Origin: Papiliotrema nemorosa | Lineage: Eukaryota; Basidiomycota; Tremellomycetes; Tremellales; Rhynchogastremaceae | Length of the DNA: 64,000 nt | Reading direction: 5' to 3' | Assembly (NCBI GenBank): GCA_032158125.1 | Contig: JASKOT010000001.1 | Location: forward strand, 620,001-684,000 | Shown: one piece after another, positions 32,943 through 43,348 of the stretch | How positions within the stretch are numbered: position 1 is the first letter of the stretch | How the letters are laid out: the number at the start of each line of letters is the position of its first letter | Notes under the pieces: generated by a model | The model's database searches: none | What the model was told of the DNA's origin: nothing | Seen by the model: only the letters and a program-made list of their open reading frames with translations | Program-made: the position numbers and the translations under genes

Positions 32943-34905
32943 TCAGATATTCACCCCCATATGACTTACTTTCTCCGTGCCTGGATTCAGCGAAGTAGGA
33001 AGCATCTTTGGCTGGAACATCCTGTCAAACACTGGTTGATCAGTATCCAATCGACTCCAGAGTCCGCTCCAGATGGCCACTTACGAGTCATGACCCAAGA
33101 CTGAGCTGCTCTTTGGCAATAATGATGCGGCATGACCAACGATGGGTTTGTAGGGAACGTCTCGAGTTGACGTAGACATCTATACGCGACGGAAGGTTGA
33201 GGTGGTCCATATCGGCATACGGCCATATGTGCCTGTCTCCACTTTTCGTCTAGTGTCACTTGACATCGTGCAGGATCGGGACAGTCCGGTCTCTGCGTTG
33301 TCAACCATGATTCAAGGCATGTAAAGTGGTCATACACAGGTGTACTCTCGCTTGACGTCGATAGTGCCGAGTTTGAGCAATCGCTCAAGGAACCAATTCC
33401 GCCTTTGAGACAACTTGAGTTGCGTCGTCTCGTCCAATGTATCCATCTCTTCCCGATCCCACGTCGCTACTCTCAGCTTAGGCGCAAGATGGTGGATCAG
33501 AAATGCTCACGCTGGTCTAGGACAAATCGACTGGCTTCGCGGTATAATTCGGCGTTGCCATGTTGTTCGGCCAACATGAGAGTCATGACGGGTTTGCCAG
33601 ATGCGTGGGTCATGAGGAAATGCTCGCATAGCTTCTGGAGAGCTGGAGCAAGGAGCTTGAGCGATAAAGCGAGTAGCTGCATGTCAGCGGGGCATCTCTG
33701 TCAACGTATAAACCTACCTTTTCCACGTTGGTCCAGGTCACTTTGCATTCCAGGCTGTTCATCAGCTCGAGCTACGCGCGCATTCACTGCCAGAAAAAGG
33801 TCGCTTGCATCAGACGTTGGCTTACTGAGGGTAACACCAAAACAAAAAGTCTTGAAAGGCAGCAGCGCTCTCCTCATGCAGCTCCACCACTGCCTCTGCT
33901 CTTCCACCTGAATCATCCACATCTCCCGTTTGAACCATCTTGGACACCCTTATAGCGCTCGAAAATGAATGTCTCACACCCGACCTCCGCCTACCTTGAT
34001 AATTGTGCCGATGGGATGAGGACGATCTTTCCCGTATCAATTTCGGCGGCAGTATCGGCGGAGTGACAGTTGGAGGGAGAGGATGAGAAGCGGTAGGTAA
34101 CATCAACAATGGCGTTGCCGGTGTTGCCGGTGTTGTCGGACCTGGCGTAGTGAGACGATCAGGATTTTTAGGCGTGTCCGGCAGTTCTCGGAGCTCTTTC
34201 AGGATTTCAGCGACCGATGGACCATCTTCATTCGCGTCGAGGTATATTGAAGCGTTCTTTTCCGTATACACACTCTCGGCATCGGTGTCCCCTCCTTCAG
34301 TGCGGTCCCGATCTTCCACTCCCACTTTGTCATTGAGAGAAACGCTCGAGGCTCCTTCTGTCGCTTCAATCACGCGGGAAAGATTGGCAGCGTCCGTATC
34401 GGTAGGTGAGCTTGTAGTCCACGAATCTCGGAGTGACGGAGTCGTAGAAGCCATGACCGAGGGTATAACGTTTGTCTCCGCCCAACTGTACTTAGCGGGA
34501 ATCCGGGGATGCGACTCACTTTCCTTCCAGTAAGCTCTGGAAGAATGGACTAGCGAACCACAAGATGTCTTTGTGACACCAGAACTGATATCTCCCCACT
34601 AAAACCTTTACGCGTCCCGGAAGCGCTGCACCCTGTCGAAAGGTCGGATGTACCTCGATATCCTCCTCAATCACTTGATCTCCATCTTCTGCGTCCTGGT
34701 CGTCAGATGTGGAGGAAGCTGATTGCCAATGAGCTGCGCTTGGTCCCGCATCGTCCGAGTTGAGAGACCATGATCCGAGCAAGTTGGAAGGAAGGGAGGA
34801 AGATGGAGAATGGCGGGAAGTGAGGAGAGTGGGGGCTAGCTGAGGTATAGCAGGTGATCTTGGGTTCCTCGAGATCAGTAGGTGGGATGGGTTCGAGATT
34901 GACAT
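32943..34905 (-). CDS. BTB/POZ-domain protein (555 aa)
   Basis: Seven exons: 34905-34520, 34485-33826, 33754-33718, 33676-33511, 33469-33346, 33290-33085 and 33031-32943, all phases consistent. The start is MSISNPSHLLISRNPRSPA. A split BTB fold is seen: VKVLVGRYQFWCHKDILWFA and SPFFQSLLEG before the first intron, then after a long Ser/Thr/Pro-rich insertion the second half, VVELHEESAAAFQDFLFWCY and KLLAPALQKLCEHFLM. The C-terminal part (RQLETFPTNP, MPHHYCQRAAQSWVM, LFDRMFQPKMLP) is helical with conserved-looking Cys/His residues. BTB proteins commonly act as Cullin-3 adaptors or transcriptional regulators; which applies here is unknown. A consensus donor (GTAAGT) follows TEK near the end; if spliced to the next AG, translation would end at 32900 with a few different residues. 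Confidence 0.75.
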
Positions 34906-35128
34906 GATGGACGTCGAATGGATAAATGCCCATGAACACACAGTTGAGTGATCGCCGTTGGTATTCACCCCACGGGGAAGCAAATGTTTCAGGATGCTGG
35001 TGGAGGGGATGTCCGAATGAATGGGACACCGACAGGTATAAGCAAGAACGACCATATACACGTGTGCATATGATGACGGGCTATGAGCTGCACTACGGGC
35101 TACAAGCCGAGCGATCTCTCTAGCATGA

Positions 35129-36640
35129 TCACCATGCCCGCTTGGACTTTTTCTGCGCGTTATACGTCCTCTGGCATGTCAGCGTTATTGACCTGCCTGT
35201 GTTGGACATACCACTGCCGCCACGGCAAACGCGATGAATGCCAACACCCCGATAAACTTTCACTCGTCAGTATAGATCAACATGGCTGGGAGAATGGAGA
35301 ATGCACTCACCTTCAAGATGAACAAGAACCAGCCTGCTGCACCTCCGCTTGAGGCATTACGACGTGTAGCCTTCTTAGCGGGTTTGATCTTGACGGGGTT
35401 TGAAACTCCCGCAGGAGCATTCGTCGGGGCTTGATTGCCTGAATCACGGTGTTCCGGCTTGAGAACAACCGAGTTGGTCATGACTGATATGATGCTGCCC
35501 ATCAGCACGAGTGTAAGCGGGAAAAACGATGACTTGCTCGTGGTTGTCGTACACATCTCCTGTAGCGGCAGAGAAGCCAATATACGGTGAAGCAGGGAGA
35601 ACAGTATCCAGCTCGAAACATTTCACCCATTTGTCCTCTTCTTTCAACTGCAGCTCGAGCTGTGTAATTAGCTATGGATCTTATGCTCGACTGTTTTCGC
35701 AGCTCACCAGTAAAGTCTTGCCCTTGAGATACGTCAATCGCAACTTGGTCGTGATATCTCTCCTCCTGAAATTCTCCGAACAAGCAGCAGCCTCATTCGC
35801 CTCGTTATCGTGATCGTGGTCATAGGTAGTCTTTCCATCTCCAACCATCGCCGTCACCCTGGGCCACTGGTATGCGTGTCGGGAGTTGGCGTAACTGGAG
35901 ACTCAGCGCGGATTTCTCTACGCATTGCACACATGCTCACGTATCGAAAAATATGCCTACCCCGTTGAAGTAGTCTGGAGATTCAGCGCTGTCCGCGTAA
36001 AACGAGATGGTTTGACGAACCAACGCTCCCGAAGACTGGACCTGACGTCGCCCTGTCTTTCGCTATCCACATGGCGAAACCATCCCCGAAGAGATTATGT
36101 GCTTTCCCATCGACCTAGAATATCAGCCGCCTTAAAATAACGGAAAAAAGGGTGAACGCCGAGCGAAAGCTCAGACTCACCTGGAAATCCACATCAATCT
36201 GCCAATTCGTCATTGAAAGAGGCATGCGACTCCACAACCATCCCTTCTGCGACGGTCTATCCTGTGTCAAACGTATATGTCTGTTGGTATTCTATCATTA
36301 GTTTTCAAGCTTCAACTGCGAAGTCGATGTCTAAATCACAATGATAGCATCTCCACCAAAATCCCACCTGAACATCAACTCTTAGCTCAAGCTACGCATT
36401 TGGGATCACGCACCACCTATTTTGAAGATCTGAATCTACATATGGCGCAGCGATACAATGCGTTCGAAGTGGCACGAGCTGTCATTGTCAGTACTACGTT
36501 CAACTTTGACAGTGTGGGTTCGACCATTGACATGCCTTTTCAATCATGGTTGCAGTGTCTACACCTCCGATCTCTCCCGCCCACACGCCCGATACAGCGC
36601 ACGCAGCGCAGGCTGCGAGAGTTTTCAGTATTGTCCTCAT
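35129..36640 (-). CDS. L-type lectin ER-Golgi cargo receptor (VIP36/EMP47 family, 338 aa)
   Basis: Eleven exons: 36640-36536, 36478-36414, 36367-36340, 36291-36181, 36114-36021, 35974-35941, 35894-35708, 35659-35538, 35494-35311, 35256-35212 and 35170-35129. Two introns have GC donors (GCATGT at 36535, GCAAGT at 35537). The N-terminus is a signal peptide (MRTILKTLAACAACAVSGVW). The leguminous-lectin domain follows: LVPLRTHCIAAPYVDSDLQN, RWWDFGGDAII, IRLTQDRPSQKGWLWSRMPL, FGDGFAMWIAKD, FGSVDYFNGVGIFFDTYANS and SPYIGFSAATGDVYDNHDII. A single transmembrane helix (FIGVLAFIAFAVAAV) and a short Lys/Arg-rich cytosolic tail end the protein. These receptors bind high-mannose glycans with Ca2+ and cycle cargo between ER and Golgi. 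The match is strong across all exon joins. Confidence 0.92.
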
Positions 36641-36863
36641 TATCGTCTCGGGTCGTTACGGTAGATGTCTCGCAGCTGCACGAGGGATGATATGACCACA
36701 GACATGGCGCCTTTCAAGGCATGGACGTGTCACAGGTTTCCAGTCACGTGATGCAGTGGGTGAGTGTCGATCGAGATCCATCTTGCATCACTTATTTTGA
36801 ACTTTTGTGTCTGTCCATCTCTGCTGCTCAAGCTCCGATACGGCCTGTTGAAAAAAACCAAAG
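36641..36863. promoter_or_regulatory. Divergent promoter with TCACGTGA site
   Basis: 223 bp between the lectin and LYR-like start codons; a TCACGTGA palindrome at 36744-36751 lies roughly midway and could serve both genes. Confidence 0.45.
36744..36751. promoter_or_regulatory. TCACGTGA palindrome (bHLH/Cbf1-type site)
   Basis: Perfect palindrome 104 bp from the lectin ATG and 113 bp from the LYR-like ATG, in a compact divergent promoter. Confidence 0.4.
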
Positions 36864-37340
36864 ATGGCAAAAGCAGCTCCCATGTTGAGCTTACAACATG
36901 TAAGTCACCTCGATGGTCGAGAATTATCGTATGGTGTGCTGACCACTCCAGTTCATGCTGCAATCCACTCTCATCCACGCCTACCGGAGCGCCGTACGAG
37001 CTACCAGGCGCAAGTCCACCCGGCCCCTTTGAAGCTATTGTGCTGATGATTCAGCCATCCCAGATACTGCTACACGTAGAGAAACGCTCGATTTCTTCCG
37101 ATCCGACCTCGAGAGACTTCAATTCGTCTCTGATACCGTACGCATTTCAGTCCAAACGAAATCTCGGAATTCGTGAGACTGATAATGTAGGCCGTGTTGA
37201 AACAACACATATCCGCATTCAAGCGATTGGTGAAACAAATGATACCCTCGATAGGACTTGGTGGATTGACTTCTGACACTGGAGCGAAGTTGGTAGGCCG
37301 AGGAGGTCCTCGTGCTTGGCACAAATCGCGATTCAGGTGA
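36864..37340 (+). CDS. LYR-motif-like small mitochondrial protein (108 aa)
   Basis: Four exons: 36864-36899, 36952-37009, 37055-37137 and 37191-37340. The second intron has a GC donor (C|GCAAGT) and a CAG acceptor; only this choice joins the frames. The translation contains LIHAYRSAVRATRPIPDTAT followed by RRETLDFFRSDLERLQFVSD, the pattern of the complex1_LYR family (L/A-Y-R, then a basic/aromatic helix and an F downstream), though the motif is AYR rather than LYR. LYR proteins are matrix assembly factors that bind the acyl-carrier protein and Fe-S donors. The C-terminus is basic (GGPRAWHKSRFR). Which respiratory complex it serves cannot be told. Small size and short exons hide it from ORF searches. 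Confidence 0.65.
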
Positions 37341-37712
37341 CAGGTCCTATCGAGATATCGACTTCGCCCAAGAGCTATTAGACCTACGGGGTTATCCACG
37401 AACGCGACAGAAACTCGAGCCACGAGACAGGGCAGCTGAGCTGGCCTGAATTTGCGAGGAGCTCAAGTGCACACTATTGGTCCAACCAGCCATGCCGTTG
37501 GGATAGTCGTTGGGATACGTTGGGACACGGATCATAGTCGAACGTAACGGAGGAACGGGATGTACATTGCATGCTACACGAGTCGTGTTGAATTTCTTAC
37601 ATGAATTTCCTATTTACTTCTGTCACACTCTCTCACTTTCGGTGTTTCCATGCCGCGTCAATACCCTGTCGCCTACCTTGTTAGCAGGATGCCAACCACG
37701 CAGGAGCTCAAC
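37341..37712. other. Convergent 3' intergenic region
   Basis: 372 bp between the LYR-like gene end and the end of the repeat protein gene. No exon recognised. Confidence 0.5.
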
Positions 37713-39354
37713 TTACCCAGTCTCAGTGCCCGGAACATCGGGTTGTGGGTTCATCTCTGGCATGTTACCCTCCAGCACAGCCTTCCGAAGGGCTTGGTTG
37801 GGTGGATCCCTAGCGGAGGACGAGTGAGGGATCTCTGATGAAGCTTTCAAATCGGCATCTGGCTGTTGAATAGCGTTAGGGTCGACCTCTTGGTATGCCG
37901 ACTTGAGGTTCGAAGGAAGAGCGGTAGGTGGGGCGTCCTACACATCAGCTCAACTCATATAGAATGCCGCTACTCACGTATCCGGCCTTGGCAGCTTCTG
38001 AAGGGATAGCTTTCGCCTGGGAAGCCTTTGAATGGATTCGAGTACTGGTACTGAAACTTCTAATGCCCATTCCATCTCGGTTCGCGCCTTCCTTTTCCTT
38101 CTTTGACAATCCTGGATCGGGAGCTCCCGTACCCGAGGCAGGGTTTGGTGCACTCTCTGGTGCTCCAGCCGAGCCTTGAGACGGGGTTCCGGTAGCTCCA
38201 CCATGTTCGACATTGTCTCCAGCTCGAGGCTGTTGCTTCAAGCCAGTCTGAGATTGAGCGACCTTTTGACCATGGATCGGAGCGTCAGTGGATGGGGTAT
38301 TTGGATCGGCTAGCACTCGAGTCGAAGTGGAGAATGATCGGGTCTGGTTTGCCTTTTTGGCCGTTTGTTGTTCTCCCTTGGAAAGCCCTGGATCCGGAGC
38401 GGCCGTACCGCTAGCAGGGTGGGCGTTGCCTTCAGGAACACCTTTTGATCCACTGGAAGGTGCGCCGGTGGCTCCACCATGCTCAACACTGTCACCCGCT
38501 CGAGGTTGCTGCTTCACCCCAGTCTGGGATTGAGCATCTTTCTGGCCCGAGAGTGGTGCATTCCCGCTTGGGGTGTTGGGATCGGCGAGGGCACGAGTAG
38601 ACGTGGAGAATGACCTAGCGCCTTTGGACTGGGCAGTGTTGACCTGCTTGTCCTTGGATGGGAGGGATGGATTGGGCGAGGCGTTCCCCTTTCCAGAATG
38701 ACCTTGGGACCCACCCGATGCGTGCTTGAGATGGGCATTCTGATCCCCTTGGACGCTAGTATCGACTGGCTTTCGAGCCCCCTCGGGGTCAGCTCGGGGC
38801 GTGTTACCGTTGAACATTCGAGTGGAAGTAGAGAAGTTCCTGCCGTCCTAGCGTTCAGCGTAAGCATGGACACTCGACGAGGGCCAGTCACTCACCGATC
38901 GCATCTGTTTCAAAGAATTGAAGCCATCCTTGACCTTGTTCGCGACAGTCTCGGTGACATTGTACCCCGCAGCAGTCTCAGCGTCACCTTTGACTGCTCC
39001 AGCCCCTTTCTGAGGCTCATCCTGCCCACCGACCTGATCTCGGAATGATCCAGTCGCTCCGTGACCTTTCGACTCTCCCCCTGGTTGACCCTGTCTAGCC
39101 GCATCAAAAGGCTCATCCTCTCCGGATGTCTTGGTCTCTGCCTTATCCTTCGCATCTTGACCAGCTCGAGTTGCTGCTGATTGGATATCAGCGTCCTTAT
39201 GAAGGGTCGTATGCGCCTTGTCGACGGTATGGCCTTGGGTGCTAGCGGGTTCGTGGGCGGGCTTGGAAGCTCGTGCAATGGCAGTGGTGGAAAGGGGCCG
39301 ACTGACCGATCTGACCGCAGTGGATGGGATTGCTCGTAGGATGCTTCTGTGCAT
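37713..39354 (-). CDS. Repeat protein with mitochondrial presequence and four internal RSFSTSTR-type motifs (517 aa)
   Basis: Three exons: 39354-38896, 38847-37978 and 37937-37713; introns 48 and 40 nt. The N-terminus (MHRSILRAIPSTAVRSVSRP, then LSTTAIARAS) is a clear mitochondrial targeting sequence. Residues 40-150 are hydrophilic, Lys/Asp/Gly/Ala-rich, LEA/stress-like. Then RNFSTSTR (residue ~156), RSFSTSTR (~231), RSFSTSTR (~323) and RSFSTSTR (~416) mark repeat units; the units at 231 and 323 are about 92 residues long and nearly identical in order (ALADPNTPS, QSQTGVKQQPRAGD, EHGGATGAP, ASGTAAPDPGLSK). Each motif resembles the Arg-x-Phe/Tyr-Ser presequence processing context of fungal mitochondrial precursors. 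The protein has no membrane helix. No family recognised; function unknown. Confidence 0.85.
37978..38847 (-). repeat. Coding tandem repeats, about 275 bp per unit
   Basis: Within the second exon of the repeat protein, the two complete units begin at about 38616 and 38340 (276 bp apart); partial or diverged units begin at about 38841 and 38061. Each starts with codons for R(S/N)FSTSTR. Confidence 0.85.
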
Positions 39355-39986
39355 TATGATCTGGCTTTATGCAAAATGTGTGTGTTCAATGTCTATGCAA
39401 AAAAAGCAGCATTGGCACCATGGTCCACCCCTTTGTAGGTGCGATGGTCAGCAATTGCCCAATGGTCCAAGAAACCGCTTTGACGTCATGAAAGCATCGG
39501 TGTTCGCCGTTCAAGATCGTCTTTGAGCTGGCACTCATCGAGGAGCATGCTGAGAAGACGAGTTGACCCGTCCAGTGTGTACCTAGGAGTATGTCCACCG
39601 GATCCAGATGTGACCGATCTGCTGTCGAGGGTATACATTGAATGTATTCGAAGCAAAAACCTGAGTGACCAGCAGACCAAAGCAGATTGCCACGCCTGGG
39701 CTGCATATCCCTGATCCTTTGGTCCAGCTCTCTCGCTGTGTGTAGGCTGTATGTGGTCATCTGAGAGTCTCACACGTTCCAGAGAGACGAATGAAACATT
39801 GCATGCATCTTCCAGTCTGACGATGTAGCTGTCTGGCAGCACGACCATGGTGTAGGAGGTTCAGATTGATTCCGCCACACTCAGATGGGTGAGCGAGCTT
39901 TCGCGTCGTTCAACCAGCTTCTATTCAAGCAACCTTTATACATTCCCCTTTGCTCCGTGCATCACCTTCTCATAGTAGCATACATC
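39355..39986. other. Intergenic region with one doubtful reverse ORF
   Basis: 632 bp between the repeat protein start (reverse) and RPN8 start (forward). It must contain both promoters. A 120-codon ATG ORF on the reverse strand (39848-39486) lies inside. Confidence 0.45.
39486..39848 (-). CDS. Doubtful hypothetical ORF (120 aa)
   Basis: Continuous ATG ORF on the reverse strand, 138 bp from the divergent RPN8 start. Composition is mildly protein-like (MVVLPDSYIVRLEDACNVSF at the start; LLSMLLDECQLKDDLERR near the end), and it contains GT..AG pairs that could be tiny introns. No family resemblance. It might be a small gene sharing a promoter with RPN8 or chance. Confidence 0.25.
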   Translation of the reverse strand: MVVLPDSYIVRLEDACNVSFVSLERVRLSDDHIQPTHSERAGPKDQGYAAQAWQSALVCWSLRFLLRIHSMYTLDSRSVTSGSGGHTPRYTLDGSTRLLSMLLDECQLKDDLERRTPMLS

Positions 39987-41323
39987 ATGCCCGGGTTGAC
40001 AACTGCTCAGGTAAGCTTCTCTATCTCTATCACCCTCAAGGCTGACTGTATCCAGGTCAACGAGCTCTCAGCGACTCAAGTGTAAGCCTCTCAACGCCTA
40101 CCGTCTCCGCGGCATGCCCTAACATCGCAGAGTCATACATCCCCTTGTCCTCCTGTCCGTGGTAGACCATGCTGCTCGAGTTCCACTAGGAAAGAACCGT
40201 CGTGTCTTGGGTGTCCTGCTCGGCCAGGATAACGGCACGAACATCAATGTCGCAAATTCGTGCGTTGAGCATCTGAAGCTCATTTATATCATGACAGGGG
40301 TCATGGACTGACAAACTAGCTTTGCAGTACCTTTCGAGGAAGATGAGCGGGATCCAAAGACTTTCTTCTTAGATCTGGACTATGTCGAGGAAATGTGGAG
40401 GATGTTCAGGAAGGTTAATGGTGAATTCTCAACGTCACTCACCCTGGAGTCACAGCTGACGCTTGATCAGCCAAGGAAAGACCGATAGGATTCTATCACT
40501 CTGGACCACGATTACGATCGTCTGATCTGGAGATCACCGAATTGTTCAAGCGATTCTGTCCCAGACCAGTCATGGTGATTGTGGATGTCAGAGCACACGG
40601 AGGAAGAGGAGATACTGGTATTCCTACCGACGCATACTTCCCCGTCGAGGAGATCCGTGATGTGAGTCTTGGCGAAATCAGAAGGAGTGGTGGTTGATGA
40701 CATAGGACGGTACTGCCACACAGAGGACGTTCACTCATATACCCACTACCATCGAAGCTGAGGAAGCCGAAGAAATTGGCGTGGAGCATCTACTGCGAGA
40801 TGTAGTCACCACTGCCGGCGCGCCATCTTCCTCCCTCCTCACCACGCAATCGCTGTCCACTCGGGTCGCCGCTCAGCTCAACGCCTTGGAAGGATTGTCG
40901 TCAAGGTTGACGGAGATTGCAGACTACCTGGTGGCCGTTCAACAAAACCAACTCAGTGTCAACCACCAAATCATCTACCACATTCAGGAGATCATGGGTC
41001 TCTTGCCACAACTAGGCGGTGATTTGGACGTTGGCAAGGCATTCAGGATGGGCAACAATGACTCGGGTCTGGTGGTGTATATATCATCGATGATACGTAC
41101 CGTCCTCGCTCTGCACGATCTGAGTGAGTGGGATCATCTGTTCTGGCGTCGATATACTGACACTGTAGTTGAGAACCGAATCGCCAATGCTCAGCAGGAG
41201 ATTGAAGATGCAAAGAGTCCGGAAGAGAAAAAGGCGGAAGAATCTGCCGCTGCTGCTGGACTCAAGGTGGGCGATGTAGAAAAGGCCAAAAAGGCTGCAG
41301 AGGAGAGTAAGGACAAGAAGTAG
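39987..41323 (+). CDS. RPN8: 26S proteasome regulatory subunit RPN8 (PSMD7), 347 aa
   Basis: Seven exons: 39987-40010, 40056-40081, 40131-40259, 40320-40420, 40471-40661, 40706-41123 and 41169-41323; introns 44-60 nt. The MPN domain is clear: [87 protein letters not shown] and [18 protein letters not shown]. The JAMM metal-binding pattern (HxH with distal Asp) is absent ([12 protein letters not shown]), as expected for RPN8, the inactive partner of RPN11 in the proteasome lid. A helical region and a Lys/Glu/Ala-rich C-terminal tail follow. The first two exons are only 24 and 26 nt. Confidence 0.96.
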
Positions 41324-41583
41324 ATATCACGACGCGAACGAGATCCGACGGGTCACCTATGCATGATCATTGTAGTACAGCAAAGCGCGAAAGGGTGAGG
41401 GGAGTGATAACCGCCTGTTGAAGGTGTGACGTGGCAAGGCTTTGTACTATGAGGTCATGCGACTGAACGGGATGGCTGAGCGAGATAACCGGAACCCTCG
41501 CTGTGTGCAGCTACTTGATCCCATTTCGCTCTATCCTCCTATCTTCCTTCTAGTCCGCATTGCAATCAAGAACCACAACCAGT
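41324..41583. other. Short intergenic region
   Basis: 260 bp between RPN8 and the small Q/G-rich gene, both forward. CT-rich from about 41520; likely the promoter of the next gene. Confidence 0.4.
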
Positions 41584-42688
41584 ATGGAAGGAGTGAGTAA
41601 TGATCTCACGACACCAACGGTGGTCTCCGTTCTTGTTGTACCTGAGCGGAGATTCCTTTGGATGGTTGGGGCAAACGTTGAAGACGGTACTGACGCGTCG
41701 ATAGCTTATCAACAACGCAAAGTCATTTTTGGGCACTGAACAGGGCAAGAATGTCGAGCAGCAGATCAAAGACAAGGTGTGTGCCACAACTTGCATCTAT
41801 CCAACCCCCACACCGGGTCGAGGTGTCGACTGCGGACGATGGACGCTGACTAGCAGACTGGATTCGATGTGAACCAATACCTCGGCGACTCGAACAACAA
41901 CGCCAATGGCGATCCTCAGACACAGGACCAGACTACTCAACCCCCTTCTTTCGACGCTGCAGGCAACCAAGGTCAACCCGGTCAATTTGGCGAGGAAGGT
42001 CAATATGGCGCTGTTCGAGGCAAAGGCTTTGGAGGTGGTCTTGCCTATAGCCAGCCAGGACAGCAGGGGCAGCAGGGACAACAAGCTCCAGGAGCCAAGA
42101 GCGCTTACGAAGGCTTCGACAACGAGGACAGTGAGTCGAGCTTCCAAGACCGTCTCGTCTCCTCTATTTTGGGCACCCATCAAAGCCTCAGGCATCGAGA
42201 GGTTGCAGAGTTGCACCACTGCTGTTCCATGTAGCCTGGAAAACTCTGTTTACCAGTGCTCCCTGTGTTTATAATTCCGCTGGAGAACCGGACACCGGCA
42301 TTTATTCACCTTACTGACCTATAGGCACCGCATCAGGGGGCTACGGCAAGAATGCTGCTGGTGATTCATTCTCCCGACAAAACCAAATGGGCGCCGAAAA
42401 TGCTGGTCAGGCTGATTTCGACGACGACGAAGCTGGACATGGGTACAAGACGGGTACCAGTACGCCCGGGTACCGACAAGAAGGAGGTGAGACGATGTGT
42501 GAAATCTCAAGATCAACTCGGGCTGATGAAAAGACGTCGATGGTTTAGCTGCCGAGAACCGGATGCGCAACGCGTGAGCTCGGCGACGTGAGTAATGTTC
42601 TTACTAATAATCTAGAAACATGAACGTCTATGGGCAACAAGCCGATGATCGAGGTGCCACAGGCAATGACTACAATGAAGCAAATTGA
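41584..42688 (+). CDS. Small hydrophilic Gln/Gly/Asn-rich protein of unknown function (204 aa)
   Basis: Six exons: 41584-41592, 41705-41776, 41857-42130, 42325-42486, 42549-42573 and 42616-42688. The first exon encodes only MEG before a 112-nt intron, and the fourth intron-exon set includes a 194-nt intron, long for this genome. The third acceptor could be three bases earlier (adding a Gln). The protein begins with a short helix (LINNAKSFLGTEQGKNVEQQ) and continues with low-complexity sequence rich in Gln, Gly, Asp and Asn (QPGQQGQQGQQAPGA, FDDDEAGHGYKTG). No membrane helix or known domain. The splice phases close to a stop at 42688. It may be a disordered stress-type protein; this is inference. 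Confidence 0.65.
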
Positions 42689-43348
42689 ACGAGTCGGTGA
42701 TGTCGACCGCCAAGCACGTGGAGAGACATTCGTAGACAGTGATCGAAGAAAAGAAGTCTGGAACAAGATGCATGTAAACTAGGCGTGTGGGTTGCAAAAC
42801 GTCAGGATGCTGGCAGGGGTGGATCCCATCCCGGCGGTTGTGGAGCCCTTGCATAAGAATGAGACGGAGATCCCACGGTGAGAGGCTGTTTCAGGTGGTG
42901 GTGGCGGGGTGAGATGGGATGATGCCATGGTGGGGAATTCTCCCATTACCTAATCCGGCAATAGCATACCTTCGGCGCCCGGTCCGTCTCCGTCTCTTTC
43001 GGCGCCCATTTCTTCGAGTGTTGTTTTTGCCAAGGTTGGTCGCCGTTCCGTCGACATTTCGGTCCAGGTCACCACTGGATCGGGCGGATAGGTAGGTAGT
43101 ACTTCAGATGTATACTACTTTTTGCACCACTGCACCCGATCCCATCACCGACGGTCATTGACATCCCAGGCGGTCTCGACTGCTCCGTGTCCCGGGCGCC
43201 CTCATCCACGTCTGTCCGTCTCTGCTCGACCAAACAGCTATATAATCCCCCCTCCCAGAACATCGTCCCATACTTTCATCCATCACCGCCTTCTGGGTAG
43301 TTCTTACACTCCTACACTCCAGCGCCGCCTTCTGATTCAGCTCACACC
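42689..43348. promoter_or_regulatory. Long upstream region of the PDR transporter gene
   Basis: 660 bp before the PDR-type transporter ATG. It contains two copies of ttcggcgccc (42971-42980 and 42998-43007, 27 bp apart) and a CT-rich leader. Fungal PDR genes are usually regulated by zinc-cluster factors bound to short GC-rich repeats; whether these copies are such sites is inference. Confidence 0.45.
42971..43007. repeat. Direct repeat ttcggcgccc, two copies
   Basis: Two identical 10-mers, starts 27 bp apart, each with a palindromic GGCGCC core, about 340-370 bp upstream of the ABC transporter start codon. Confidence 0.7.
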
